Notes: generated by a model not told the origin, from the sequence alone. Positions 45,551-55,498 are shown, counted from the first letter of the stretch. The stretch: 64,000 nucleotides of DNA from JANSXG01 sp024743075 (GCA_042140185.1 CP159477.1:2108001-2172000), one strand, 5' to 3'. Numbers and translations are program-made.

Positions 45551-45590
45551 AAAAACGCGATGGGCCGAACACGCTGTCCGGCCCATCGCG
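45551..45590 (-). terminator. Intrinsic terminator of the 45.6 kb gene
   Basis: An 11-bp perfect stem (CGCGATGGGCC with GGCCCATCGCG) followed, reading leftward, by TTTTT. It lies 24 bp past the stop at 45614 and faces the end of rfbB. Confidence 0.85.
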
Positions 45591-45613
45591 CGATTGGAAG
45601 AGTCTGGTTTGGC

Positions 45614-46237
45614 TCAGGCCCGGCGTCTGGCCCCGAGCACAAGCAGGCCTGCGGCGGCGAGGGCGCAGGCGTTGGGAAGAGGCACGACAACGGGCGGTTC
45701 GGACCGCATGATCACGAATCCGGCTTTGCCGTCGGCGATGGCGTACGAGTCCGAGGTCTGCAGGAACCCGATCGAACGGCTGTCGTCGCCGAGATCGGGG
45801 ATGGCGCTAAACCCTGGGCCGAGCGTCGCGGCGTCCAATCCGCCGTCGATCATGAAGAGCCCGGCGAGTTGCTCGCTGGCGTCTTCGGAAACTTCGGCGA
45901 CAGGACCGTACGCCCACGACCACAGGACCCGCCGCGCTTCGAAGGCGGACAGCACCGGGTGGTCGAAGCCGCCGTCGAGCACGGCCGGCGAACCCGAACC
46001 GGCCTGTCCGGGCATCGCGGTTGCGTTCGCGCGATCTCCAAATCGGATGCAGAACGTCAGACCGGGGGTCCCGTTCCCCTGCGATCGACCGCTCGGATCG
46101 TCTCGCTGAGGCATCCCGTGGGTAGCCGCGTTCGCGCCGCCCCCCAGCGGCGCGAACGCGACCGACTCAGCGCTCCCGAGCGGAGCGATGAGCGACCCTG
46201 TGCAGATCGTGAGAAGAATTTGTGTATGTAGGTTCAT
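45614..46237 (-). CDS. Exosortase substrate with VPLP-type sorting tail
   Basis: 207 residues from ATG 46237 (AGGAGG upstream). Signal peptide MNLHTQILLTICTGSLIAPLGSA. The body (VAFAPLGGGANAATHGMPQRDDPSG, then FCIRFGDRANATAMPGQAGSGSPAVLDGG) is unlike the three paralogues upstream and unrecognised. The C-terminus is VVVPLPNACALAAAGLLVLGARRRA, the Pro-Leu-Pro, hydrophobic, Arg pattern. Presumed surface protein processed by the exosortase. Own terminator downstream. Confidence 0.78.
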   Translation of the reverse strand: MNLHTQILLTICTGSLIAPLGSAESVAFAPLGGGANAATHGMPQRDDPSGRSQGNGTPGLTFCIRFGDRANATAMPGQAGSGSPAVLDGGFDHPVLSAFEARRVLWSWAYGPVAEVSEDASEQLAGLFMIDGGLDAATLGPGFSAIPDLGDDSRSIGFLQTSDSYAIADGKAGFVIMRSEPPVVVPLPNACALAAAGLLVLGARRRA

Positions 46238-46315
46238 GAAGGATCCTCCTTCGCGGTGGATTTCGAACGCTCCGGTCGGCCTGTGCACCGACCGAAGGAA
46301 GGGTCCGAGGATCAC

Positions 46316-46965
46316 TCAGCGGCGCCGGCGGGTGCCGATCACGGCGAGCCCGGCGAGCGCGAGGCCCGACGCGGTCGGAAGGGGGATCAGGATGATCTGC
46401 GACTGGTAGTGGACGCGCTCGCCGTCGACGTCGAGGTACGGATTGAGCACCCTCAGCTTGCTGAACATCGCGTTGTCGGTGATGGCGTTGTCCGTTGTCG
46501 AGAAGTTCGCGACGGCCTCGTCGTAGATGGACTCGGCGGTGCCATCGAGGTTGTTCGGGTTCGCTTCGCCCTCGAGCACCAGATCGCGAACTGCACCGCG
46601 GTCGCGTTCTCGGCGGTGTTCTCAATGACTCCCGTCAGCCACTTCATGAAGACCGACGCGGTTGCGGAACTGATCGGGTCAGGATTGCCTCCTGAGACGC
46701 CTCCGCTGACCGCGCCTTCGGTATTGATGAAGTAGTCGTAAACAACTCCCTCGCCCACGGTGAGTGCCTCGTTCGCCTCCAAGCAGAAGCTGCGGTAGGA
46801 GGACCCGCTGTCGAGGTTGGCGATGAACTCACCGCCGGGGAACCCGGCCTCGTAGAACTCCGAGTGCTCAAACGTGACCGAGTCGGCGTGAGCCGGAACG
46901 GCCAACGCGGCGGCGGATATCGCCGCGACTGCTGTTGTAACGGTAGTGGTGATGTGGTTTTTCAT
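46316..46965 (-). CDS. Exosortase substrate with putative thioester-type domain, paralogue 1, frameshifted
   Basis: About 216 residues when repaired. ATG 46965 opens MKNHITTTVTTAVAAISAAALAVPAHA (signal). Body: GFPGGEFIANLDSGSSYRSFCLEANEALTVG, AVSGGVSGGNPDPISSATASVFMKWL, ATAVQFAIW. Near 46585 one G is missing in CTGGTGCTC; the next frame gives LEGEANPNNLDGTAESIYDEAVANFSTTDNAITDN and ends QSQIILIPLPTASGLALAGLAVIGTRRRR. The Cys of SFCLE and the Gln of VQFAIW are the conserved pair discussed for the paralogues at 47.3 and 48.5 kb. Function inferred: covalent-binding surface protein. Confidence 0.8.
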
Positions 46966-47258
46966 AGGTCTGTCTCGTCCTCCTTCAGACGTTGAGAGTT
47001 GCGGCCACGCGAGTCGGCGTACACACGACGATCGCGCTCGCTGCTCTTCGGGTCCGAGCAGCGATTGGACTGGATGAACCTGGTCGTTAGAACTTCCAGG
47101 CAGATGGCACGGCGAAGTGCTCTCATCCGATGCAGAGAGGATGGGCGTGTCGGGTGATGCCGTTCTTATCCGGACATGAAACCGGGCTTCATGTGCGAGA
47201 TTTTTTGCCTCGTTGTGGTCGCGCGATGAGGCTGAGCGGATCGCTGGTGCAAAACGCA
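46966..47258. other. Non-coding upstream region of paralogue 1
   Basis: No protein gene. Contains a small hairpin (ACATGAA facing TTCATGT, near 47174-47194) about 210 bp upstream of the start of the gene at 46965. Promoter elements are not clear. The interval up to 47322 also contains the terminator listed at 47259. Confidence 0.5.
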
Positions 47259-47291
47259 ACAGGGCCGAGCGTGCGAAGCGCTCGGCCCTGT
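47259..47291 (-). terminator. Intrinsic terminator of paralogue 2
   Basis: A 13-bp perfect stem (ACAGGGCCGAGCG with CGCTCGGCCCTGT, 7-nt loop) followed leftward by TTGCGTTTTGC. It lies 31 bp past the stop at 47323. Confidence 0.8.
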
Positions 47292-47322
47292 GTCGTGATG
47301 GTCGCGAAGATCGGAGGCTGTA

Positions 47323-47958
47323 TCAGCGGCGGCGGCGCGTTCCGACCAGGGCGAGCCCGGCGAGAGCCATGCCCGAAGCGGTCGGGAGCGGGATCAGGAT
47401 GATCTGCGACTGGTAGCGGTCGATGCCGCCGCTGGCGTTTACCCGGTACGGGTTGAGCACGCGGATGTTGCTGAACAAGGGGTTGTCGGTGGCCGCGTTG
47501 TCCGTCGTCGAGTAGTTGGCGACGGCATCGTTGTAGAGGGAAAGCGCTGTGCCGGAGAGGCTGGAGGGGTTGATCTCACCTTCGATGGCCCAGATGGCGT
47601 TCTGGACGGCGGTCGAGTTCGAGACGGTCTGGGCGATCGAGCTGTTCAGCCATGCGACGAAGATGGACGCGGCGGCCGAGCTGACCGGGTCGGGGTTGCC
47701 GCCGGAGACGCCGCCGGCCATCGCACCGACGGTGTCGATGGAGTAGGAGTAGGTGACGTTCGGGCTGACGGTGATGTTCTCGTTGATCTCGAGGCAGAAG
47801 CTGCGGTAGCTCTTCCCGTTCGAGAGGTTCGAGACGAACTCGCCGCCGTTGAAGCCCGACTCGTGCAGGGCCGAGAAGGCGAACGAAACGCTCTGTGCGC
47901 TGGCGACGGAGGCGCCGGCGAGGAGGCCGAGGGCCGCGATGGTGATGCTCTTTTTCAT
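47323..47958 (-). CDS. Exosortase substrate with putative thioester-type domain, paralogue 2
   Basis: 211 residues, intact. ATG 47958; signal KKSITIAALGLLAGASVASA. Body: GFNGGEFVSNLSNGKSYRSFCLEINENITVSPNVTYSYSIDTVGA, GGVSGGNPDPVSSAAASIFVAWL, STAVQNAIWAIEGEINP, NYSTTDNAATDNPLFSNIRVLNPYRV, and the tail ILIPLPTASGMALAGLALVGTRRRR. Cys55 and Gln119 (in QNAIW) are the candidate thioester pair. The protein is short for an adhesin, essentially one domain plus the sorting tail. Confidence 0.85.
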   Translation of the reverse strand: MKKSITIAALGLLAGASVASAQSVSFAFSALHESGFNGGEFVSNLSNGKSYRSFCLEINENITVSPNVTYSYSIDTVGAMAGGVSGGNPDPVSSAAASIFVAWLNSSIAQTVSNSTAVQNAIWAIEGEINPSSLSGTALSLYNDAVANYSTTDNAATDNPLFSNIRVLNPYRVNASGGIDRYQSQIILIPLPTASGMALAGLALVGTRRRR

Positions 47959-48514
47959 GTCTCTCTTCCCCAAAACTCTTCAGTTCGATGTGTGCGGCCA
48001 TGGAACAGAAATGGTCGCGCGGTCGATGGTGATGGACCGTGAGTGCATCATGACCTGATTCGGGGGGATGGCAAACCGCCGCTGATCAGAAACTTTTGCG
48101 TGTCAAGGGTTTATACGAGTTGCCGGAGGGTTCTGGGACCACGACAAACCTGGAGCGGCGATTGCCGTGCGGGAGCGGTCGGATTATTGGAATGGGCGAG
48201 AGTACGCGGAACCGGGGCGTGTTGAACTGGGCAAACCGGCTCGAAAATTGTCCGCACCGATAACCCGGAGTTTGATCACGAGCGACAAAAAAGACAGAGC
48301 CGGGCATGTCTGCCCGGCTCCGGAGAATGCATGTCGTTCTGGCTGGGGTGTCGCCCGCATGCCAGGCGACGGTTGAGAGGGTTTCACAACGGGCGGCTGC
48401 GGGGATCCTCACGCAGTTCGTGGACCGTTGCGGCTTCGACCGCTGGGGCCGAAGACTTGGACGGGCGTCGGAGCCCCGGCAAACGATGGCCGGGGTTCGA
48501 CGCGGTCGACGCGA
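47959..48514. other. Long non-coding interval between paralogues 2 and 3
   Basis: No convincing gene on either strand. Near the right end a CCCCGGC/GCCGGGG hairpin lies about 20-40 bp past the stop of paralogue 3; the stronger terminator is at 48287-48320. Nearer paralogue 2, GCAAA and TTTGC face each other at 48071-48099, about 115-140 bp upstream of its start; paralogue 3 has a similar pair at 49262-49285. The middle (48100-48280) shows nothing. Confidence 0.5.
48287..48320 (-). terminator. Intrinsic terminator downstream of paralogue 3
   Basis: A 10-bp perfect stem (GAGCCGGGCA with TGCCCGGCTC, 4-nt loop) followed leftward by TCTTTTTT. It is 195 bp past the stop at 48515, which would give a long 3' UTR. 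Confidence 0.8.
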
Positions 48515-49150
48515 TTACTTGCGACGACGGATGCCACCGACGAGCGCGAGGCCGGCGAGAGCCATGCCCGAAGCGGTCGGCAGCGGGATCAGGATGATCT
48601 GCGACTGGTAGTCCTCACGAACACCATTGATCATGCGGAACGGATTGAGAACACGGATGTTCGGGAAGTTCCCGCTGGTGATCGCGTTGTCAGCCGTGTT
48701 CGGGTAGAGGCCCGTGGCGGTGGCCACGAGAGCGTTGGCGGCCGGCGACAGGGTGCCGGCGCTTTCGTTCTCGATGGACCAGATCGCGCGCTGGACATCT
48801 TCAGCGTTCGTGATGTTGTTGGCGATCGCGCCGGTGATCCACTGGACGAAGATCCACGCGGAAGCCGAGCTGACCGGGTCGGGGTTGCCGCCGCCGTTGC
48901 CGCCGTTGACCGCACCGGTGGTGACGATTTCGTACGAGTAGGTGACGTTCGGGTTCAGGGTGATGTTTTCGTTCGTCTCGAGGCAGAACGAGCGGAAGGT
49001 TCCATGCGACGAGGTGTTCGAGATGAACTCACCGCCGTTGAAGCCGCCCGGGCGCACGCCACTTGTGAAGAACACGGTCTGCGCCGAAGCGGTCGCACCG
49101 GCCGCGGCCAGAGCGAGCGCAGCGATTGCGCACTGCTTTGAAATTCTCAT
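48515..49150 (-). CDS. Exosortase substrate with putative thioester-type domain, paralogue 3
   Basis: 211 residues, intact. ATG 49150 with GGAGTG upstream; signal ISKQCAIAALALAAAGATASA. Body: GFNGGEFISNTSSHGTFRSFCLETNENITLNPNVTYSYEIVTTGAV, GGGNPDPVSSASAWIFVQWI, AEDVQRAIWSIENE, then NIRVLNPFRM and the tail ILIPLPTASGMALAGLALVGGIRRRK. The same conserved Cys and Gln as in paralogue 2. The middle of the protein diverges from paralogue 2, but the last 60 bp before the tail are nearly identical in DNA. Confidence 0.85.
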   Translation of the reverse strand: MRISKQCAIAALALAAAGATASAQTVFFTSGVRPGGFNGGEFISNTSSHGTFRSFCLETNENITLNPNVTYSYEIVTTGAVNGGNGGGNPDPVSSASAWIFVQWITGAIANNITNAEDVQRAIWSIENESAGTLSPAANALVATATGLYPNTADNAITSGNFPNIRVLNPFRMINGVREDYQSQIILIPLPTASGMALAGLALVGGIRRRK

Positions 49151-49500
49151 TCTCTTTCACTCCAATCTTTCTCTTCCAACCAGAATGGACCGGGATAACT
49201 TGCCCGGACGCCGCCGTTCTCAAAGGCAGCGACATTATTGTGACGCACGCGCATCGGTGGTGCAAACCGTATAGGCGGATTTTGCTACGGGTTCGCATCT
49301 ATTTTGAGCGATCGAGACCCGGTATTCTGGGGCGTTCCGAGTGCCGACTCGCGCGCGGCCACGTTCGGGCACTCGGCGAGGCAAATGTTATCGGACGGTG
49401 CCTGAGCGGGCAGCACCAGTGGCGGCACTTTATCTGTTGGCAAACGGGTTATCGGCGCACCGGCAACCGTTTACAGATTGCCACCAGCTTGGGTGGGAAT
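49151..49500. other. Non-coding interval between the TPR gene and paralogue 3
   Basis: No protein gene. The right part (49151-49300) should hold the promoter of paralogue 3, with a GCAAA/TTTGC pair at 49262-49285; the left part holds the hairpin listed at 49438. The centre shows nothing recognisable. Confidence 0.5.
49438..49483 (-). terminator. Imperfect hairpin after the TPR gene
   Basis: TGGC and AAACGG pair with CCGTTT and GCCA, interrupted by a bulge, 18 bp past the stop at 49501. It is at the 3' end of the long leftward EPS operon. There is no T-tract, so the terminator function is tentative. Confidence 0.35.
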
Positions 49501-52500
49501 TCAGTTGCCGAGTCGCTGGCGGACGGCTTTCAGGCGTTCACGGACGCTGGACGACATGGCCTGCTCCGCGGACGGGCCGATGGGCTCGATTGTCACGCGA
49601 ATGAGGTCGGTGGCGATGCCTGCTTCGATTTGAGCTTCGGCAAGGGTGACCCTGGCTGACGCGTTCGACGGATCGAGATCGATCGAGGTTCTGAGGGCGA
49701 CCAGAGCGGCTTCGGTATCGCCGACGGCGAGATGGGACCCGCCGAGCGTGTCGTAGAACACCGAGATCGCCGAATCGGGCAGATCGGAAGTAGCGGCGGC
49801 GGCGACGGCCCGTTCGGCGGTTTGGAGGGCCTCGGGGAACTGACCTCGGCGCTTCAGGGCGTCGGCGAGGTTGTTCAGGGTTGCCGGATCGGTCGGTTCG
49901 ATATCGAGGGCCTGGCGGTAGGTGCGGATGCCGGTGTCGACGCTGCCGAGTTCGATCTCGCAATAGGCCTTGCGTCGGTAGGCGAAGACTCGGCGTCTGC
50001 GATCTTCGGGGCTGTCGCTCTCCAGATTGATCTGAGCGACCGTGTTGAGCCGGGTTATCGCCTGCGTGAGGAGCTCGCGTCGGAGCGGATCTGACTCGTC
50101 AGCCATTGCGGCTGCGTTGAACCAGAGGTCGGCGACGAAAGGACGGAACTCGCCGGCTCCGGGGCCTGAGGTTGAGAGTTGGGTCAGTTCGTCGCTGACG
50201 AGCCTGAGCAGGCGGACTCGCGGCTCCGAGCCGTCGGCACGCTCGATCGCCAGCCGGAGCGTTCCGAGCGTCTCGCGTGGCTGGTCGATGATCCGGCGTG
50301 CGAACGCGGAAGTGACCGGGGTCTGCTGCTGTTCGGTCTCGAGCTCGAGCAAGGCGACGAGCGCCTGCGTGCCGGCTGGGATGTCGGCGGTAGCCAGGCG
50401 GGCTTGGTCGTCGGCCGAGAGGGCGTCGAGTGTTTCGTATGCGTCCTGCGTCCTTCCGGCTTCGCGCAGGATTTCGGCGATAGCGATCACATCGGTGATG
50501 CGATCCGAGTCGGCTTCGCCGATTTCCGCGACGCGTCGCTGGAGTTCGATGGCGGTCTGGAGTTCACCGAGTTGCGAGAGCGGGTAGACGAGGGCTCGCT
50601 TCTCGGCTTCGGTGAGCGATTCGAGCGGGGCGGCGGCGAGCATGGCGCTTCGAGCGGCCGCGGCTTCGTCCTCCCATGTCTCGGGGCGGTAGGCGATCGC
50701 GAAGAACAGTGCTTCGGCTCGGGTTCGGAGTTCTTCGGTCGAGTTGCTGGCAGCCTGAGCGATCGCACGGAGCGCAGGATCGACGCGGGGCTCTGCTGTC
50801 GTGGTGACGGGGAAGCTGGACTCGCGACCGCCAGCGACATCGAGCGTGAACTGGGCGATGTTGTGGTTCTCGGCGATGAGCTGTGCGGCTGCTGCGACGG
50901 CGAGAAGCGTGTTGTCGTTGAGGCCGGCGCCCTCGGGCAGGTCGCGGAGGAGTTCTTCGGCGTAGCGGACGGCGGCTGCGATGGTGAGGTCCGCGACTGC
51001 CGCTCCTCGCGGGGCGGAGGCCGGGCGTGACTCGTTCACGCGATCGGCGGCGAGGCCGCCGAGGCCAAGGATGGCCATCGCGCGCTCTCGCGCGTCGGCG
51101 GTGTCGGGCGCGGCCATGAGGACCTGCGCGGCGCGGAGTCGGTCGCCGGGCAGACGGGTGGCATCGGCGATCGCGAACGCGTCTTCGACGGCGATGGACC
51201 AAAGCAGGGCCTGGATCTGGGCTGAGCGCGCGTCGTCGGCCTGCGCGGCGATGCGGTTGAACTGGTTCCCGGCGAGCTGCGCGAGATCGCGACGCTCGGC
51301 GCGCAGGCCCAGCGGCGGCGTCAGTTGACGCGACCAGTCCGCGAGCGCCTCCGACGCCTCGTCCCAATTGCCGGCCTCGCCGAGGGCGCGAACGAAGTCC
51401 GGGTAGATGCCCCATGCGTTCGGGCTGGTTTGTTGGGCACGACGGAGGTAGCCGAGTCGTCGTTCGAGCGAGTTCGGGAGCAGTTCCCACCACTTCGAAA
51501 CGAGGTGGAGCACTTCGGCGGAGGCGGTGTCGGCCTGTGGGCCTTCGACGAAGCGGTCGAGTCGGGAGATGATTTCCTGGCGGGCAACCTCGGGGGTGCG
51601 GGTCTGCGCACTGGCGTACAGGCGGCGCGACTCGGCGAAATTGTAGGTGTAACTGTCGGCGCCGAGGACGTTCTTCAAGCGGTCGAGCGCCTCGGTCAGC
51701 GGGCCGGTCCGGACGGGCTGAACCTCGCCTCCGCGCAGAAGGGAGTCGATGAAGAGCAGTTGTGCCGCGGCGTTGTCGGGGTAAGCCTCTGAGAAGGCGA
51801 GTGCACGATCGAAGGCGTCTTCTTCGAGTGCTTCGTACGTTCGGGCGAGTTCGGCGATGAAGAGGACGAGGATCCGCTCGTGCTCGAAACCCTTCGCGTC
51901 GGTGGTGCCCGGACCGTCGGAAAACCGTCGAACCTCATCGGTGAGTCGGGCGAGGGCGGGGCCGTAGACGCCGGTGCGAGCCACCTCGATCAGGGACGCG
52001 GCGAACTTGCTTTGCGGTGAGAGGTTCGCAAACTGCGCTGCTACGGCCTGGGAAGCGCTCTCAACCAGAGAAGGCGGAAGCAGGCCGGTGTTGTTGAGCA
52101 CGCCCAGTTCGTCCGCGGTGCGCAGCATGCGCACGACGGTTTCGGCGGCGGCAAGCGGCTCGGTATCGTCGTCGATGGCGGATCTGAGCAGAGCCTTAGC
52201 GTCCGCCGCGCTTTCTGAGGCCCGGTCGGGTTCACGGATCGCGCTGAGCAGAGCAAGGCGAAACTTCGCGACGAGGATCTGTGGCTCCGGGAAACCACTG
52301 GCACCGAGTTCATCCAGTGAACGGCTGACGTCCTCGTACGATCGCATGCCGAGCGCGTACTGGTCGACGCGTGACTGGATCAGGCTCAAGCCGGTTCCGA
52401 GTGTCGCGCCGCGGAGCATGGCTAACCGGGACATCTCCTCGGCGTCGTTGATGCTTCCGCGATCGCGGAAGGCCTGGAGCAGTTGAAGCGCCGGGAAGTC

Positions 52501-53965
52501 CCACGCGCGGCGTGCGCGGTAGACATCGAACCACAGCGTGATCGCCCGGGCGGTGTCGCCCGATGCCGCTGCTGACTCGGCGCGATAGATGGTCAATGTT
52601 GGAATGGCGAGGTTTGCAATAAAGGTCTCGACCGATCGATCGGCGGCGGGTTCGATCGAGAAGAGTGCCTGACCTCCGACGGAAGCGATCGTCTCGTTGG
52701 CCAGATCGAGCAGGCGTTCGGTCTCGGTCAACTCGTTGCGGCCGAGGGCCCCCGACGCCTCGGCGAGGTGGATCCAGATCTGGCCCGCGGCGTGCGGCGA
52801 GGATTCCGGCAGGTCGGCGAGTTCCTCGGCCGGCAACGAGTCGGTCAGTTTGATGAATGACTCGATCGCGAGAGTGGCGGACGAATCGGGCTCACCCGGC
52901 CCGGCTGCCCGCCATCGGGTGGCGAGTTCTTCGAGTTGCGTCGTGCGATCGGATGTCCAGAGCCACTCCATCGCGGCGAGCAGCCGGGCCGGGTTCTCGG
53001 CCGGTTCGGCCGTGTGGCGATCGATGAACTGGGCGACGCGCTCGTCGATGGAGTTGAGCCGGTCCAGCGTAGCCTGGCGCTCATCTTCGGACTGCGGGCG
53101 GGTGAGGCGGATGGCGTACTCGATGTCGTCGACCACGGCGAGCGCAGCGCGGAACGCCTTGGGGTCGTTGATCGTCTTCGGCAGGAGCGACTCGGTGAGG
53201 ATGTCGAAGGCGGTCAGTGCGCGTGACGCGGTGATCGCCGAGGTGCCCGTGCTCGATGGATTCGGAGAGATCAGACGGAGCCGGGCATCGATGCGAGCGA
53301 TATCGAGCGCGGCGTTGTCCGGGGACTCGGCGGCGCGACGGTCGAGTTCGGCCACCCACTGGTTGTACTCGGCGGGTCGATTGGCGAGCAGAACCGCGAC
53401 ACTGGAAACTGCTTCGAGGCTGTTCGGGTCGCGGCTGATGATCGCTTGGAGTTCGCGCAGGGCATCGTCGGGACGCTCGAAGCGTCGGAGCACATCTGCC
53501 TTGAGCACCCGCAAATCGGTGCGGTTGGGATCGAGACTGAGCACATTGTCTATGGCCGCGAGATAGTCCTGCGGGGGGCCGGATTGGGACCGCGCGAGGA
53601 CTTCGAGCACGAGCAGACGCTTCTCAACCGAATCCGGGTCGAGGTCGGTTGCACGCCGGGCCCAGTTCAGAGCGGTCGGGAAGTGCGCCTCCGCCGTCCT
53701 GGGGGACTTCCAGGCGTGCCTTGGCGTGCATGTACAGGGCGTCGGCGTCGTCCTGGTTGCTGGGCAGGTAGCGATTGAGTTGGTTGAGGGTGCGCTCGTA
53801 GTCACCCTGCTCAAACGCTTCGGTGCCGAGGCGCAGGCCCTCGGCGGCAGAGGACGCCTTGCGCGCGAGGCGGAGAGCGTTGCCGCCGACCCCGACGACA
53901 ATGACGAGGGCGACAAGTACGACGGCGGCGATGAGTTGCTTCCGGGCACGCCTGCTGAGACTCAT
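49501..53965 (-). CDS. Large TPR-repeat membrane-anchored protein of the EPS/exosortase locus, frameshifted
   Basis: About 1488 residues when repaired. ATG 53965 opens MSLSRRARKQLIAAVVLVALVIVVGVGG (one membrane anchor), then TPR units (GLRLGTEAFEQGDYERTLNQLNRYLPSNQDDADALYMHAKARLEVPQ). Near 53700 (TCCCCCAGGACG) there is one extra base; the text resumes EAHFPTALNWARRATDLDPDSVEKRLLVLEVLA. The remainder is almost all helical repeats, ending with clear TPRs (AYRKAYCEIELGSVDTGIRTYRQALDIEPTDPATLNNLADALKRRG). In EPS/PEP-CTERM loci such proteins (PrsT-like) are scaffold or outer-membrane partners for export. Last gene of the operon, 69 bp after the sugar transferase. Confidence 0.83.
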
Positions 53966-54034
53966 GGTTTGGATTCCTGACTGCTGAGATCGTTCGTGTG
54001 CGTGGTCGGCGTTGATGGTACCCGCTGAGCGGAT

Positions 54035-55498
54035 TCAGCCCCTGATGATGGTCTTGATCGTCTGGGCGATGATCCAGAGATCAAGCCGCCAGTTGCGCCG
54101 ACGGACGTATTCGAGGTCGTATCGGATCCACTCCTGAAAATCGGTTTCCGCGACGCGGGTCCGCTTGACCTGCCAGAGCCCGGTGATGCCGGGACGCACG
54201 GAGAGGCGTGCCTCGCGCCAGGTCGGGCAGTACTGGTTCTCCTTGTCCGGACTCGGGCGTGGGCCGACGATTGACATATGGCCGAGGAGGACGTTCCAGA
54301 ACTGGGGGAGCTCGTCGATCTGGAGACGGCGGAGCATCTTTCCGCACTTGAGCAGTCGCGGATCGTCGGCGATGAAGAACTGGGGGCCATCGACCTGGTT
54401 CTCGCGAATGAGTCTTGCTTTCATGGCCTCGGCGTCCTTGCGCATGGTCCGGAACTTCCAGCACGGGAAGTTCTTGCCCCCCTTGGTCTGCCGGGTGTGG
54501 GCAAAGAACGGCGGCCAGCCGTCCTCACGGACGATGAGCAAGATCGCAATTGGATAGATCGGCAGGGTCAGGATGATGGCGATGAGGGCTGCGACGATGT
54601 CGAACGCTCGCTTGGTTGCATCGCCGAAGCGGCTGCGTCGGACTGTCGGTAACTGGAGGAGGTAGTTGAAACGCCGCAGCTCTGCCCAGTCGATGCGGTC
54701 CGTCTGGGTGCAGGGTTTCTGGTCGGCGATGATGTCGGGACCGACGACGGTCTGGGCGCCGATTCTCACGCCCGCGCCGATCCAGAGAGGCCCGATGAGA
54801 CGGGCCTCGGGTTCGACGCTCGCGGATTCGTGGACCCAGACGGCGGGGTGCGACTCGTAGACGTTCTCGATGATCGGGGCCGGGCGATCCCACTGCTCGA
54901 GGATGGTCTTCATGATGGCGTTGCGGCCCTCAAGGGAGCGCGTTTCTGGGACGGTGCCCTGGACAGCGGCGGAGCCGACGTTCTGACGTCCAACGGTCTC
55001 GTGCAGCCATTTCCAGGATGCGCCTCGCGTGAACTGGGTGAGATTGGCCCAGCGTTCGGCGATCTTCGGGTCGGCGGTGATCCATGCGCGAGCGGAGGCG
55101 CGAAAGCGGCGACCGTAGGAGCGTTCGATGCGGACGAGGTCGCCGTTGTCATCGGCAACGATGCGCTCGGTGTAGCCGTCGGATAACGAGTCGGTGATTC
55201 GCAGTCGCATGGCTGAGGCGCGGAGCCAGGACATCTTCCGAGCGAGCGGTGAGAGATCAGCAAAGATGATCGTCTCGGTGCCGAGCAGCAGGTAAAGGTT
55301 GGGTCCCCGGTGTTCAACAGGGATCGGGTTGGGACCCGCGGCGACTCCCCGCCGGACGACCTGAACCCCCCTGCTCCCCCAGAAGAGACGGTAGGCGGTG
55401 AAGAGATCGAGCCCCCAGACCCGGTCATCGAGAGGGGATCGGGTGGGCGACTTCTCTTGCGCGAGGGCGACCGAGTTGTCGACCTGCGCGCTGGTCAC
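54035..55498 (-). CDS. EPS initiating sugar-phosphate transferase (WcaJ type) with unusual N-terminal domain
   Basis: 487 residues. The C-terminal half is a bacterial sugar transferase: one membrane segment (FDIVAALIAIILTLPIYPIAILLIV), FAHTRQTKGGKNFPCWKFRTMRKDAEAM, LRRLQIDELPQFWNVLLGHMSIVGPRPSP, and RPGITGLWQV. It moves a sugar phosphate to undecaprenyl phosphate. Instead of the usual four N-terminal helices there is a soluble region of about 280 residues, including a hexapeptide-like stretch (VWVHESASVEPEARLIGPLWIGAGVRIGAQTVVGPDII). GTG 55498 overlaps the kinase stop (GTGA). Confidence 0.88.
   Translation of the reverse strand: MTSAQVDNSVALAQEKSPTRSPLDDRVWGLDLFTAYRLFWGSRGVQVVRRGVAAGPNPIPVEHRGPNLYLLLGTETIIFADLSPLARKMSWLRASAMRLRITDSLSDGYTERIVADDNGDLVRIERSYGRRFRASARAWITADPKIAERWANLTQFTRGASWKWLHETVGRQNVGSAAVQGTVPETRSLEGRNAIMKTILEQWDRPAPIIENVYESHPAVWVHESASVEPEARLIGPLWIGAGVRIGAQTVVGPDIIADQKPCTQTDRIDWAELRRFNYLLQLPTVRRSRFGDATKRAFDIVAALIAIILTLPIYPIAILLIVREDGWPPFFAHTRQTKGGKNFPCWKFRTMRKDAEAMKARLIRENQVDGPQFFIADDPRLLKCGKMLRRLQIDELPQFWNVLLGHMSIVGPRPSPDKENQYCPTWREARLSVRPGITGLWQVKRTRVAETDFQEWIRYDLEYVRRRNWRLDLWIIAQTIKTIIRG

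Noticed and set aside
48225..48275. A c-di-GMP-I riboswitch suggested by GGGCAAACC followed by CGAAA
   Set aside because: The second conserved half (GACGCAAAGC) is missing, and the motif is on the + strand while neighbouring genes run leftward.
48086..48412. A 108-codon frame between paralogues 2 and 3
   Set aside because: No start context, no domain, unusual composition, and it overlaps the strong terminator at 48287-48320.
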